A stretch of DNA of 64,000 bases from Austropuccinia psidii (GCA_023105745.1 JALGQZ010000011.1:28084612-28148611); one strand, 5' to 3'; shown: positions 10,369 to 23,488, numbered from the stretch's first letter. Numbers and translations are program-made. The notes: generated by a model from the letters alone, not told the origin.

Positions 10369-13300
10369 TCAATCAGAATCAACCTCCAAAATAGTGGGTT
10401 TTTTCTGAGAGGGGGGAGAAAGATTGGACAAATAAAACATCCTGTGTTTCTTAAATTTATCAGCCCACCCCAGGGCTTGTGGTTGGGCATGAATCTCCGA
10501 GTTCACAGTAATGGGGGGGACAGGATAAACTTTAGAAATGATGATGTCCAAAGGAACAAAATGAGCACAACTATTCAAGAAGCAGATGAAAATGGGGGGA
10601 TTATCATTTGGAGGACAGAAATAAGGGAAAAAAGAAAAAGATTGGGCTGTGGAATAAAAGAAAACTGGTCTTTTATACTTATTTGCAATTGGATCCCCCG
10701 TGTCAGGCATGGACATCCACTTGCTTTTTGGAGCCTGGCCAACATCTTCATACCATTCAATTCTTTCCAAATAAGAGGATACTGAGGGAATTAAGGTGTT
10801 CATGGCTTCATAAAGGTCTTCATTTTGTTGAATTTCTTCAGCCAAGTCACCTCTGACATCAGCCCATTGATCTTGAGTCTTGTAAATGAAGTGGGATACT
10901 GTTCTGTAGCCACAGTTTCCATCACCCTGGACATTGATGGCCTTGAAGGTGTATTTCAATATAAACTTGGGCAAGTCTTCTGAGCCAGTTATCTGATAAA
11001 ATAAGTCCAAAAAATGAATAAATATCAAAATAAACAACATAAAATTACATTAAAAAGAATCAGAAACTCACAAACAGCTTGGAGCATTCATCACTTGTGT
11101 GATAGTTGCTTTGACAATGCTCACAGGTCAAGTCAATTGCATCATAGATATTCATACTGGTGGCAGGCTTGTTTGATTTTCTTTGTGATGTTTTGCTTCC
11201 AATTGCCAATCTTCTTGACCTTCTAAGGGTTACTTCTGATTTATTTAATTCAGTTGCTGAGGGTAGTGAATCTGATGAACTGATGGATTTAGATAATGAG
11301 TCCTCATAATCTTCAGAATCTTCAGATGAGTCCACTTCCATAATTGGAGAGGGGAAATTTGACTGGCATCTTGAAGTTGTTGTGCTGGTCACTTTTGATG
11401 GGGGTCTTCCTCTTCTCTTGGATTGACTTTCAATAATTTCAAATCTTGAAGGTTCTCTTTTGTTTTTATTCTTGGCTCCTTGGGGTCTTTCACGGATATT
11501 CTTGCATTCTAGAGGGTCTTCATAATATTGATCATCCTCTTGACTCTTGGGAATTTGATCAAATGGGACTTTTCCAGTCAAAACATCTTGAAAATGTTGG
11601 AGTATTGGAGTGATTTCTGCCATTGGTCTTTGGAACAGGTCTTCCCCAATGTCTTCAAATATTTTCTTGGCTTCATTCATTCTTTCTTTTTCAACACTTT
11701 GATCATCACCTTGAAAACCAGTCTGAGAAGAATATGACAAATAAAATCAGTTAATAAGAAAAAAAATAATAAGAAGAAATTCAAAAACCCTCACAGGCAA
11801 ATTCAAATGCCATTGAGGATGGAAGTCTGATAATTCAAGCCTTTGGCGCTTGGCAAATGCCTTTTGGGTCTTATGCTTGAAAGGAATGCCTTTATAATTG
11901 TTGTATTTGTTGGTACATTTTTCATTTGTAGGAAATTTTGTTTTGAAATTTTCAAAGGCAAGCTGAAGAGCATAATGAGACACCTTGCCATTGAGGGCAC
12001 AGATGTGTGGAGGAAAATTCTTGACATGGAAAATCATTTCTTTGGAGATTCTGTTGATAATTTCAATAAATTGTTTTCTGAATGCCATGTGGAGTGCCCT
12101 GACTACCTCCAGGAGAGTACCAGTGGACTTTTGTAGCCAAATTTTAACCATGGCATGGGCACCTTCAACTCTGGAGGTGGATCCCACACCCAGGTGGCAA
12201 TGGTGGTTGGTCCAGGCTGGCACATAATACTCCTTTAGAGGAAGCCAGGTATTTTCCAAATACTGCAAGACCTCAGCATTTTTAACTTGCTTTTGAAGCT
12301 TCTTCCAGTTGTCTTTGAAATACTTTTCAGTGGGTGAATACATAAGCTGAGAAAAGAATCCCAAAGTCATTAATAAAGACAATAATAAGAAAAAAAGTGA
12401 AATAAAATGAAATAAAGTGAAGAAGTATATTACTTGATTCCAAAGGCCCATAAAATTTTCAAAATCAGTTCCATGACCAATTTTCTTCATGCAATGAGCA
12501 GATACATCCTTGTTGATGTGCAAAATGCATAGCATGACTTTGGAGTCTGGGAAGAGCTTCTTAATAGAGTTTTTCAAGGCCAGATCCCTGTCAATAACAA
12601 TAACTGGAGGGGGAACAAGATTGGTGTTGTTGAGGACCTTTTCAATGTATTGATTTAATGCCCAAGTATATGAAGTTTCATTTTCATTCTTCATCAAACA
12701 AAAAGCCCCAGAAAAGGTCTTATTTGTTGAGCTGAATCCAACAATATGAAAAAGGGGCATTTTGTACTTATTGGTTTTATAAGTACAATCCATAAGAATG
12801 ACATGAGGAAAGCCATGAAGAAGTTTTATGGCCAGGGGGTGAGTAAAAAACAAGGAGGTAATGTGTCCCTCAGAATCCCTTGCAGAGGACCAAACAAAAT
12901 TTTCTTCTTTGAGAGTGTCAATAAGAGCATCAATGGGCCTTCTGCCTTGCAGTTTGTCTTTCTTGATTTTCTTGACTTGGTTATAAATGTCTTGAAGGAT
13001 TACAGGCCTGTCAGACTCCCTCTGGCTGCATAATTGGGCCTGAATTTGCCTTGGCATGAGCAGTGATTCAGACATTTGAGCAATTTGGGATGTTTCTTGC
13101 TCATTGAATTTCCTGAAAGCAGGATGTACCATGATATTTTCAGTGGCATCATGGCTATGTTCAGGATTTTTGACTTTAAGAGTCCAAGTGGTACTCTTGG
13201 CATTTTTCCTGGCATAAAGTCTAAAAGGACAGTCAAGCTTTCTTGAGGTGACTGTTTTGGAGGGGCTTTTGTTGGGATTTGGGGTGCCAGACCTGTCACA

Positions 13301-13438
13301 ACATATTTCAATTTGGTTGTGGGTCATATTGGACCTCAAGGTGGACACAGCATACCCCTGAGCCCTGGCAACATTATGCACATGTTGCCAAAGAAGCTCA
13401 AGGGTCTGAAATTCACCTTCAGTGGGGGGTTGAAGCAT
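10369..13438 (-). CDS. MULE transposase with AT-hook, CCHC knuckle and OTU cysteine protease
   Basis: Spliced model: exons 13438-12434, 12346-11795, 11722-11072, 10992-10369; introns of 87, 72 and 79 nt start GTAATA, GTGAGG, GTGAGT and end CAG; all junctions are phase 0, giving 943 aa. Residues about 40-100 form a FAR1/WRKY-GCM1-like zinc DNA-binding region (C46/C47, C70, H94, H96). The MULE DDE core shows D217 (LMDCTYK), D283 (VIDRD) and E396 (SRVEGAH). An AT-hook (KRRGRPP) lies at 621-627 and a C-X2-C-X4-H-X4-C knuckle at 719-732. The C-terminal OTU-like domain has D760 and C763 (GDGNCGYR) and H880 (AHFVPLD). MULE transposases cut and paste DNA; OTU proteases cleave ubiquitin-type links, so the fusion may process host proteins (inference). 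The 87-nt intron is open in frame, so unspliced message could also be read through. Confidence 0.85.
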
Positions 13439-13930
13439 TTTTTTAATGAAAATTATGTATAAAAGTCAAAAAAAGGGGGAATTGGGGGATTTGGAATGGG
13501 GTAAGAGCCTTTCGAAATGTGAAAAAGGTGTGAAAAATGAACAGAAGTGGTTAAGAGTGACAGAAAGTGGTTTAAATGTGGGATTAATTGATGAGGGATG
13601 GTAAAAAAGTGAAAATTGAGAGGCTTGAAAGCAGGTTGTTGTGGTGGAAAATGCAGTCTTTGGGGGAAAAAAAGAAAAAAAAGTGTGAAAAGCTTTGCAA
13701 AATGGCTTTGATAATGCTGTTTTTCCAAAAAAAACAATGGTTTGGGGTGGGGATAATGTGGATTATTGGGGTGTTTGAGCTTGTTTGTTTTTTTTGGGGG
13801 GGGGCTGGGCAAAAAAATCTGAAACAATTTGGAGTTAGAGAGGTTTTGTGGGGAAAAAACCTCTTTTGGGCATTTTTTGGCCCAATACAGGCCCAATGGT
13901 GTTTCATTTTTAATTAAAAATGGGCCCAGG
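13439..13930. other. MULE 5' non-coding region
   Basis: Upstream of the transposase ATG; long G- and A-runs on the plus strand, no clear TATA box. Reading frames here (minus 13453-13896) are Phe/Pro-rich low complexity and I do not count them as genes. It should hold the promoter. Confidence 0.4.
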
Positions 13931-13981
13931 GCACCCCTTACGTGTTTTTACCAATTTGCTTACGTGTTTTTACCAATGCCC
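13931..13981 (-). repeat. Right MULE terminus with two direct motif copies
   Basis: CTTACGTGTTTTTACC occurs at 13937-13952 and again at 13959-13974 in direct orientation, the outer one forming the terminal inverted repeat. Repeated TACGTG cores at both ends are likely transposase contact sites (inference). Confidence 0.75.
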
Positions 13982-14004
13982 AAAATATATCATCCTTAAT
14001 TTTA

Positions 14005-15651
14005 TTAAAACAACATCAAACCACACAACCCAACTGCACAGACTGCAGCTAATATAACATAGAGAATTTGATCTATTATTAGACTCTTGTGACATGGAAA
14101 AAGATCCTTTATGGCCTCATTTTTCTTGGAACTCATGAGTTTGCCTTTAATACAATAGATTTTGACCTTCATATGTGCATATACCTTTTTGTATGCCATT
14201 ATCAAGTGGATAACTTTATCCATTAGTTCCTCCAAGCTCTTGTGGAGATTTGTTGTTAACTCATTGTCTTCCCTGCCACATTCAATGGTAAATTGTGTTG
14301 CATGTTGCTTTAATTTACTCAAGCAGGAGGCAAGGTATTCAACTGGTCCCAATTTGAGTCCCAGAGGATTGGTGAGATTTGTTGATGGTGCCACATATGG
14401 TTTGGGTGCAATCACATCATATGAGACTAAACTAATGGATTAAAACATAACATTTGCCCAAGAATGTTTAATTGGATTGGATGGGTAAAGAAGGCTATGA
14501 AAGATTTTGAAGAAGGAGCATTCAGATTTATGGAGATTATCTGGAGGTTTTCATGAGCCCTTCATAAATTGGAGATTCCAAATGTTGTTACTAAAAACTG
14601 CTTTGTTTTCTTATTCACCAATTAAAAACTCACCTGAAATCTTAAGCTCAACAAGCCAGGCTGACATTTTAATCTCTTGGTTACAGAGCACCTTAACACC
14701 AACAGGAAGGAACTTAACCACATCATTTTTTAGTAAATTTTCTCATCAATGTTTGTAAATACTTGTGATATTGTAAAGCCCTCTTTTCCATTATTATTGA
14801 GTAATATTGGAATGATAATTCAAAATCTCTCCAAACTCTCCAATAAGGGATAGAAATATTCCTTGATCATCAGTAGAGTTTGACAGTTTGGGCTCAGGTT
14901 GAGTCATTATATCACTCATATCTTGACCCATTATATCATGTTTAAGCTTCTCATGTTCTTGGGATTCTTTCATATTTTGAGGAGAGGCAGGAGGGGTTTC
15001 ATATTGGATTTTATCAATGAGTGCCAGGGGGGTTTCAGTTTGAGGACCTTTGTTGACTTCAAGATCCAGAATTTCATCACCTTGATGGTCATTTTCCTAA
15101 ACCTTTGCCTGGAACTTCAATCACAGCTTGAGATCCTTCATGTAGAAATTCTCCAACCTTCACACCTATCCATATACTATAAGAAGGTGTTATTATCAAT
15201 TTGTTATTCAATTAGTAATGGACTTTAATTTCAAATCCATCTTGAGGAGGCTCATTGCTTCACCAATATTTTAATGTACATAATCAGGGATTTTACTATC
15301 ATTTTTTATTTTTTTTAGTTTGTGGATTTTTTGTGTGATGTTTGAGAAAATTTTTTCCTTGGATATAATTTCAACATCACCACTGGAAATTACCTCACCT
15401 TGCCCAGAATCTTCTGTTGGTGCACAAGGTTCCAGAGTCTTTTCCTTCTGATATATTTTCACATTTCTTTTTGGAGAGCTTGGAGGCTGAGCTGAAATAA
15501 AGGCTATGAAAAAAATCAGGTTTGAGAGATTAAAAATATTCTACATCAATTTATTCTTGAAATATGGAAGAACTGCTGGATTTTGATTATCTTCATGTTC
15601 CAGGAGCTCTGATTCAATTCCTAATTCATTATTACTGACCATATCAGACAT
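14005..15651 (-). pseudogene. Decayed multi-exon gene with C-terminal membrane anchor, unidentified
   Basis: The last exon (14005-14431, after acceptor CCATTAG) is open and reads SYDVIAPKPYVAPST, then a charged helix, and ends in a hydrophobic stretch of about 22 residues (IIDQILYVILAAVCAVGLCG), like a tail-anchored membrane protein. Upstream pieces on the same strand include an ATG at 15651 (MSDMVSNNELGIESELLEHE), an exon near 15271-15490 after TTTTTCATAG, an acidic stretch around 14820-15110 (DHQGDEILDLEV, MSDIMTQPEPKL) with stops, and a piece ending at a GTGAGT donor near 14635. The frames do not join cleanly. I do not recognise the family. Confidence 0.4.
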
Positions 15652-18429
15652 TTTACTTCCACTCTCTGGGGAATAAGTCAATAGTTGATTTAATTATGTT
15701 GAAATTCCCAGAATTTGGGGAATAGTGGGGGAAGCGTATTGAGTAAATAGGAGATGACAATTTGATTGAAAAATGTAGAATAAAAAGATCAAAATTGAAA
15801 AAAAGCAGGAGTTCTGAAAGTGGTGGAAGTAAATTAAATTCAAGATATTAATTATTGATTCTTTTGTAGGTAATATCAGTATTGGAGAATTTCAGAAAGG
15901 TTGAAAGAAGTTAAATATAAATCTAAATCAGCTCAATATTCAGTTAATTTTCTAGAAAAAAATAATTTTAGAACCATAAGCTCACCAGCAGAAGCCTGCC
16001 TGTCCACAACCTTGGAACATTTCATCAAGATCTATTGAGCTTGTATTGCATTTGAAAAATTTGATTTGTTGGGAAATTCAAGAAGGTGATGTGTTACAAA
16101 TTATTTCATCTCATTCGAATTGAATAACTTCCCTGTGAGAAATTGAATAAAGTTGACTAGTGAGAAACCTACTACAGTCAGCTTTTGAACTATTCAACCC
16201 CCATGAGGTAAGGACTAAGCAAAATGTTCCATTTGAATGATATGAAAGAAAATGGTTTTTCTGGAGAAACAAAGGACACAATTCTGGTTTTAAATGGTCC
16301 ACTTATTAGGTTGTAATTTGTGAGTCTCATGATTAAACCCTAACAATAACATTTTGAATATCCCCACCAATTTCTCCCCAGAAGATGTTGGCCAAGAGGG
16401 CCACTCAGCATATTTTTGTGATTGGGTTCATCATGCATTCAAAAAAGCCACTGTACCCTATGGCTCTAAACACTCACTATGATGAAATTTCACTCATATC
16501 AAATTGAGGGAGATAATTAGTCATTTGGAATTGGGGATGAGGTGACACATGAGCATTCTTAGATGAAATACTTGTGTGGCAAAACTTTGACACTGAAAAT
16601 TAGCATTACAAAGCTTTATATCAATTTTCAATGGAAATGATGCATAAGAAAATGTTTCTGTGAGAATAAGGATGTCCAATTGGGGAAATAAACATCCCTC
16701 TGTGCAGAAGAAAAGCATTTCCTGAGCACAAGGATGGTAAATTGCGAATGTGAGAGGGCAGTGTGGCAGCCTAAGAGTGATGAGGAAGAGGTGCAAATGC
16801 AAAAGGAGAGGCAGTGTTGTGGAAGTCAATTTTTGTACAAGAAGAAAGATGTAAAAATGGGAAAATGAACTGTATTCCATGCGGAATCCAATCATTGCAT
16901 GAGCATAAGGATGGTAAATTGAGAACATGAGAGGGAAGTGTGGGAGCGTAAGCATGATAATATGTGCAGATCATGAGGTGGGGTGCAGAAGCGTAAGGAT
17001 GGTATAATGAATAAATGATGAGGCAGTGGAGGGGAAGCCAAACTCTTTTTTAGTGTAATCAGGGTCTGGTGTGGAAGCCAATTGATGCATGAGAGTATGC
17101 ATGGTAAAGCAGGGAGATGAGCAGCCAGTGGTGCAGAAAGCATCTCATGCATGAGCATGAGAATGCCAAACTGTTGGCTTGAACCATGAGGTGTAATTAC
17201 CTGGAGAATGCAAATGGTGTTGATAGGAGTTTTTGTAAGATTTTGAGTTTAACAATCTTTGTTGCTTGAATAAATTAAGGAAAACCAATAGCATTAATAA
17301 AGAGACTGAACTAAAACAAGATATAGTGAGTAAATCAATAAAGATAACAAGATTTGAGAGAAATAACAACAGTAATTGTTGCTTTAACAATAGATATAAA
17401 TATCACTTTTATAAGTTCAACTTATATGTATAGCAGTATTATTAATAAGACAATCAAGCTAAAAAATAACATAGAAATAATTAATGAACACAGCTATGTG
17501 TGATGACAATAAAGTAACTACCTTATTAACAGTAAGAGTAATCAAAACAGATTACAAAGTTTTCTAAACTACGCCTGACACCTCTGACACTGATTGGTAA
17601 GGAGAACATAATTAACAATAATACCAGTGCAGCAAATCAACACATAATTACCTGAAACACTTCTCCTTAGTACTGTTGTTTAGAGTTTGAAAGACTTGGG
17701 TGATTAAAGACCGCTTTCAAGTAACCTCTGAGCTGTGAGAGAGGACTAAAGTTCCTTAATTCACTCTTGTTGTCTCTGGTATTGGATGCTTTTATAATCA
17801 ACATTAATCCCTGGCCTTGTTGAGAGGCATTGACGAATAAGGAAAAGAGAAAAATAATAGGGGAGAGAGAAAGTAGAAATAGATTATCAAGGATAGGGGG
17901 AACCTAAGATGGAGACAAGGAGAGAGGGGGCCAAAAGCAATTAAACCTATTCCCTGTTCAGGGTGATACCCCAAACTATTCTAACAGTTTTTCCTTTGAT
18001 TAACATAATCATGTGACATATTGAACAGTTGATTTTTTTTTGATTCAAACCACTAAATCCAGTGACTACAATGTGAAACTAATGCAACTGAAGCAAGCTT
18101 TTATACTGACAGCAGTGCAATGTGAAGTCAATTTCTGCCAATTTACAGGACATTTTCTCTGGTGAGAAAGGCAAATAGATTTCATATGAATATTTCCACA
18201 TATATTAGTGAGAAAACCTTCTTTCCCTGTTGGCAATTTTTTTCATTAAAGACCCTCTTTAATGAATGAGTAGTGGATACGTCATGTACAAGGAGAAAAG
18301 AAAAGATCATGGAAAATACAAAATCTTCTATTTTAATGAGAAACATTCTAAATCTCCAAAGCTGTGGCTGAAATTATTTGAATAAATAATCCAAAGTTCG
18401 GACTCAGGTTAAAATCAGGTTGGACCTGC
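15652..18429. other. Non-coding region around a minisatellite
   Basis: Apart from the repeat at about 16640-17170, I see no supported gene. The stretch 17390-18400 is AT-rich with scattered GAGAGAG runs (17840-17930) and may be an old LTR too diverged to place. Confidence 0.35.
16640..17170 (+). repeat. Imperfect minisatellite, about 90-bp spacing
   Basis: A core resembling GCATGAGCATAAGGATGGTA with GAGAGGGCAGTGTGG recurs near 16714, 16896, 16990, 17085 and 17145, spaced mostly 60-100 bases. The minus-strand frames 16521-16955 and 16892-17158 show the repeat at protein level but are probably not genes. Confidence 0.5.
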
Positions 18430-19742
18430 TTCTCATTCTGGTAGGGGAATTCTTATTTTCATGGTGAGCATTCTTCAAATCCTAGAAATAAAGGGATTTA
18501 ACGTTTGTTTTGAGTAATAAGCTTCAATAGGAATTTTGCAACTTTCTTCCAATCTATTCCAATTGATTTACTAGATACTATATGTCCTAGGGCTTTGAGA
18601 TTGTTGAGTCCAAAATGAAATTTCTTCAAAGAAATTTTCATATTTACTGATTGAATTTTTCCCGATCACTTAGATAATATAGATGTATGTTCTTTGAAAG
18701 TCTTGGAATAAACAATAATTCCATCAATATAAATTATTAACCATCCCTCTCAAAGCTCTTCAGGAAATATTTTATTCAACATTCTTTGGGAGTGTAAAGG
18801 AAAGTTTTGATACCAAAAGGAATCCTCCATTTTTCATAAATTACACAATGGATAATAATTCTCAAATATTTCCTTGGTATTGGTGTCAGAACAGTCTGGT
18901 TGAATTCCTTCAGGGAATCCATAGTGCTGATGTAAACTGCTTGAGATATTTCAGTAAAGGAAGTTTACTGTTTAGAACTCTAAAGTCCCCAAACTTCCTG
19001 GATTTTCCATTATGCCATGCAAATATGACAGGTGTAGTTATTTATACTTCCTTATTGCCAACCTTTTTCCTTATACCAAGATTAAAGAGTTCTTTAATGT
19101 TAATCTCAAGGTATTCTCCTGATTTTGGGATTTCTGGGTACCCAGGCCCTCCTAAGAGTGGTGGGTAAGGCCTCTCAATGTTTAAAGCAATGTCCACCTC
19201 ATTCAGAATACCTGCCCTCAATTCTTCTTTATCTGATTAAAAGGCTTCTTAGGGTAATATCAAATTGCAGAGAGTTAATTTTCTTTTATTTCAGTAAGAT
19301 GAAGGCTGACTTCAGCTTCATTCATTGTTTCTCCTTTAAAACTCTCTAACTCTAAGTTTACTGGTGATACTTTATCTATTGTAATTTATCTCCTAAAATG
19401 TAAAAAGGCAAATTTCTGATGCTTTATGTTGCCAATAGTAAATTACCTGTTTTTTTATGTAGATCTATGACATACACAATCAAATAATCTCTTCCTAATA
19501 TAAAAGGGTACTAGATTTTTTTTCCATAACAGCAACTTCATCAGTTATTCTCAAATTGCCATTATTATATGGAATTATTACAGTTGTCTCAAATAATCCC
19601 AATGGTCACATGAAATCTCTGGCACTGTTGAAGCTTATTACATCAATTGGTATTGATCTTCAAAATTTGGCACACAAATATCAAGAAAATATTTTCCAGA
19701 ACAAGAACAGAAGGCTCCTAGGACAAGTCACAGCTTAGTTGG
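18430..19742 (-). pseudogene. Old Gypsy element: protease and reverse transcriptase remnant
   Basis: With many stops and shifts, the minus strand still shows recognisable pol pieces in order. A protease-flanking segment lies at about 19742-19440 (NSARDFM, PLGLFET). The RT fingers segment follows near 18960-19060 (TTPVIFAWHNGKSRKFGDFRVLN), then the catalytic box at 18720-18731, here YIDG instead of YIDD, and then KALGHIVSSKSIGID and FLGFEE at 18460-18600. The last aspartate of the active site is lost, so it is dead. The gag half of the same element lies at 23489-24522 and 34216-34700, displaced by later insertions. Confidence 0.75.
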
Positions 19743-22700
19743 TGTCAGACTGTGACTCCAATACAACACACAAGAATGACACCAAAATACCATAAGCCAA
19801 TGGTAGTGCTAATTGACAACTAAAACATGAACTGAGCCAAAAAAGATCATGAAAGACATGAAAAGTAAGAGGAAAGTTAACTCTTCCGCAAGATACAACT
19901 TACATAACCATAGGATCAGGAATTAAAGAGTTATTCCAACCCAAAATGTGAACTGAGCATAAAATTAATTTTCACCTCTCATCTCAAGTCCAGAGAGAGA
20001 GGCAGAACCCCCTTGAATGAGTGTTTATATTAAATCCCTCAGCCAGGGCTTTCCAGTGGTACCACCTAAACTGTGATATCCTGGGAGCTATAGAAGCTAT
20101 TTCCAACTAACAACCAAATAAGGGTGAATAAAGTATTCACGTCTCATATAACTTCTATAGATTTATTTTGAGATACGTAAAGTGGGGTCTGTTTAGAAAG
20201 AGAAAATAAGGAATTTTTGATGGTTCCATCCATTCCCTCATACCAAATATAAAAAATAAGTTATGGAGGAAAGAAACTCCATAAAGGATTTAATAAAAAT
20301 ACATAGCTGCATAATTGAAATTTCAAGTGGTATAGCTTTGCAATATGGAATGTGACCAATATCAAATGAGGTACCATTTTGTAGAGCTCATCCAGGGCTA
20401 TGAAAGGGACCAAATTGGAGCTAATTATATTTAAAAAAGAAAAATTCATGGCAGTTTCCAGCTCAAAATCACACAGTATGCCCAAGACCTAATACTGTGG
20501 GATACTATGGCTGAAAGGTTTTTCTACCAAAATCTTGATAATAGTAACAAGTATCAAGAGTAGTATGACTGTCCTCAGTAGAAAATATAATATAATTAAA
20601 TATTATAACTACAAATTTGTATTATTATCAAAAATAATTATATATAAAAAGATAAATATAAATATTATTAAATAATTAGATAATAGAAAATTATAGTTAT
20701 TCTATTATTCTTATTGTCCCTGAAAGCTATAAGAATAAGAAGTGTAAATCTCTTAATGTAACAAATACACATGGAAAATATTACTATTTATCAGCTTGTG
20801 AATAATGTAAGAATATTATTTATAAAAAGAAATTATCACACACACTGTGTAGAGATAATTCTTATAGAAAGATTCTATAAAAAAAGCTAATACTAGATGA
20901 AAAAGTATAGAACTTTAAAGAAATCTTACTTGTAAGATTTATTGAATACAAAAAGTCAAACAATAACAGTGATTATATTAAATAATGATTTTAATTTAAA
21001 AACACGACAAAAACAGGGCAAAACTGAAAAAACATGCTTAAAAATAAGGTTCTTAGCTTAAGGTGCCTTATGATTAATTCCAATTTAGAGTCACCAGTGG
21101 TATTCTTAACTCTGAGTAGCTTTAATCCCCTTTTGGATTAGTTATTCTCAAGTTTTAATATAAAATCAGTTAATATATATTAAAGATCATCACATGAACA
21201 ACTTAAAATATAAAGCTTTGAGGAAAGATCTCTTCAACTAAATTTTTAATTAATTTTTAAAGAAATCTCAATAATTTTATATAATAAAATATATTATTGG
21301 TGATGACAGCAATAATCTGAATTGTATGACTTCAATTATTTAATTTTAGATTTAATTTTGAATATAATAACTCAAGAATTACTTTAATAGTAATATTTCA
21401 TATTTAACGCAGCTTCACCTGCTTAAATGTCTAATATGATTGGAATGATGATCATTTATGGACAAAAAAGCAAAGAATAGACTCTTTTTATGTCTAAAGA
21501 GTAGCTCTCACAACTAATAGTGGATATAGAGGGGGGGGCTCAGGTTCAAATTGCAAAACCATATTTAAAAGTGAGGTTGTTAGCCTAAGGTAACTTATTT
21601 TGGATTCCAATTTAAAGTTATCAGTGTTATTCTTAACTCCAAGTAGCTTTAATACTCTTTTGGATTAATTATTTTAAGTTTCAATGTAAATTAAGCTTAT
21701 TCACATTAAAGTTCATCACATGAAAAACTTAAAATAGAGTTTCAAGAAAAAATCTCTTAAAATCAATTTTTGATTGATTTTCAAACAAATCTTAGCTTTC
21801 TTTAAGTATAATTAAAAGAGTAAATTTCCAGGCTAATTATAAATGAAGCTGCTTTATAAAAGATACCTAAAACTTAATGTATACACAGATAAAATTAATT
21901 TGTAAGCTGTGTGAAAGCTTCAAGCAAATTCATTAAGAATTGGATATTTAATTAATCTATGAAGTTATTGCTATTTTTCCATGTCAAATAGAAATACACA
22001 TCAAACCTTAACTTTTGATAAGCTTCAATACTTGTAAATTTAAAATTTTAAGCTTATTTAAGCTTTTTAAGACTATTTAAGCTTTTTAAGACTATTTAAG
22101 CTTTTTAAGCTTCATTAAGCTTTGAAAGTTCTTAAAACCCTAACTTAAAGCTTGCATATTGGGATTTACCCTTTGGCAGCTTGAAATTCCTGTCCAAATT
22201 TGGATAAAACCAGTTTAAACTTTAATGTTGGCTCAAAGTCTAATCTTAAAGCTTAGATAAAGTTGAAAATACTTCAATACAGGTGGAAAACCTTAATTGA
22301 ATCCTTGCAGATCCAAAAAGTTGGGTACCCCAGCTCTGTTTGGTCTTTTTCCTTTTTCCCACCTTTTTGCATGGATTTTGTCCTTTTATTTATTTGAAGA
22401 CATACTTTGGCTTTAAAACCCTTTAAGTTGAGCCCATGCAAAATTATATCATGTATGGCAAATCCTTAGCCAATTCAGTAAATATACACAACACCTTAAT
22501 TTTAACTAAGATTTTGGTATGTTTGCATAAACCTTATGCAACTTTAAATTTAAGCTTATTTAAGCTTAAATTTTATAATTTTAAAAAAATTCTAAAACAA
22601 CTTCAATTGTACTGTGAGATTCTTCACTCTTCTAATAACATGAGAAATATCCATTTTTGGGTATAACACCCTATGGGTCTACTGTAGGTTATTTTTGGAG

Positions 22701-23488
22701 TAGAATCCAAAAATGACATAATAACTTTAAATTTGTTTATCCAAAAAAGTTATAATTTTTTTTTCTTTCAATTCAGTTGATAAGTCTTTTTAGGACAAAA
22801 TAAACTGTGTGTAATGTTATTTGTGGACTCATGGGTATGTCACACATGCCTCACAGGCTCACAATTCTATATCCTTGTATAAGAGGTGCCAATTCTACAA
22901 AGAAGCTTGTCCCTCATTCAATACCTCATAGCTTGGGCTATGCAGGCTCCTATTACAGGATCTATATAGCATTTTATTCATCATACACATCAGAAGAAGG
23001 CTGTGCGGTCTCCAAATAAAGATTTTCATCCTGTATTGGTGAAAACTGCCTATATGTGGCTTCAAATCCACATCTGAGACCAATAAAGGCTATACAGGGT
23101 GTTTAACAGCCACAAGCCAGTCCTTGGAAGTGAAAATTCTTCACTCTTGCTACGTGAACAGGTCCAGAGGCCCTTTCCACCCAATTTCAGGATATGGAAA
23201 TTCCCATCCTGCTCTTGAATACCTAGGTAGTACAAATATGCAAAAAGAATATAATCTTGGAGAATAACCAGGTATACTTTAATCTTTAGTATTGTACCTC
23301 TTATTAGAATTATTCAATTGGTAATAAGTGCACCCAGGGCTTTCAGCAGTTCTTACCACAACTATAACCTCATAGTAAATCCCCCACAATACTCATTAAA
23401 TAATTTTTCATCATTATTCACCATGTCACAGTCATAGTTAAAGTTGTAAATACTATTGTGATAGCTTTATCATATAATCAGCCTGGAA
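19743..23488 (+). repeat. Old family A solo LTR, interrupted by a family B LTR
   Basis: The two halves 19743-20511 (starts TGTCAGACTGTGACTCC) and 22864-23488 (ends CAGCCTGGAA) together make about 1394 bp aligning to the whole family A LTR. Flanks GTTGG (19738-19742) and GTGGG (23489-23493) look like an eroded 5-bp target duplication. It sits between the gag and protease parts of the older minus-strand Gypsy element. Confidence 0.75.
20512..22863 (-). repeat. Old family B LTR (about 2350 bp) nested in the family A LTR
   Basis: Plus-strand ends are TGAAAGGTTTTTCTACC (degenerate TGTAAGGTTTGTCTATG) and CCTCACAGGCTCACA. It is alignable over its length with 7190-9374 but much more diverged. The direct-repeat expansion AAGACTATTTAAGCTTTTT at 22065-22110 is private to this copy. 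No convincing target duplication was found. Confidence 0.75.

Larger units (their letters stand above)
9646..13981 (-). mobile_element. Mutator-like DNA transposon (MULE), apparently complete, 4336 bp
   Basis: The ends are inverted: left GGGTGTTGGTAAACACACG, right (reverse complement) GGGCATTGGTAAAAACACG. The 8 bases AAAATATA occur directly outside both ends (9638-9645 and 13982-13989), the size expected of MULE target duplications (8-10 bp). One four-exon gene on the minus strand fills the centre and has no stop or frameshift in the spliced model. An intact gene and a perfect duplication suggest a fairly recent, possibly autonomous insertion. Confidence 0.85.

Noticed and set aside
13453..13907. 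Minus-strand ORFs of 107-147 aa upstream of the MULE gene
   Set aside because: Phe/Pro/His-rich products of T- and C-runs, two overlapping frames equally open, no domain.
16521..17158. Minus-strand ORFs with repeated LPH-PL-F-IYHPCA motifs
   Set aside because: The protein repeats simply mirror the DNA minisatellite and occur in shifting frames.
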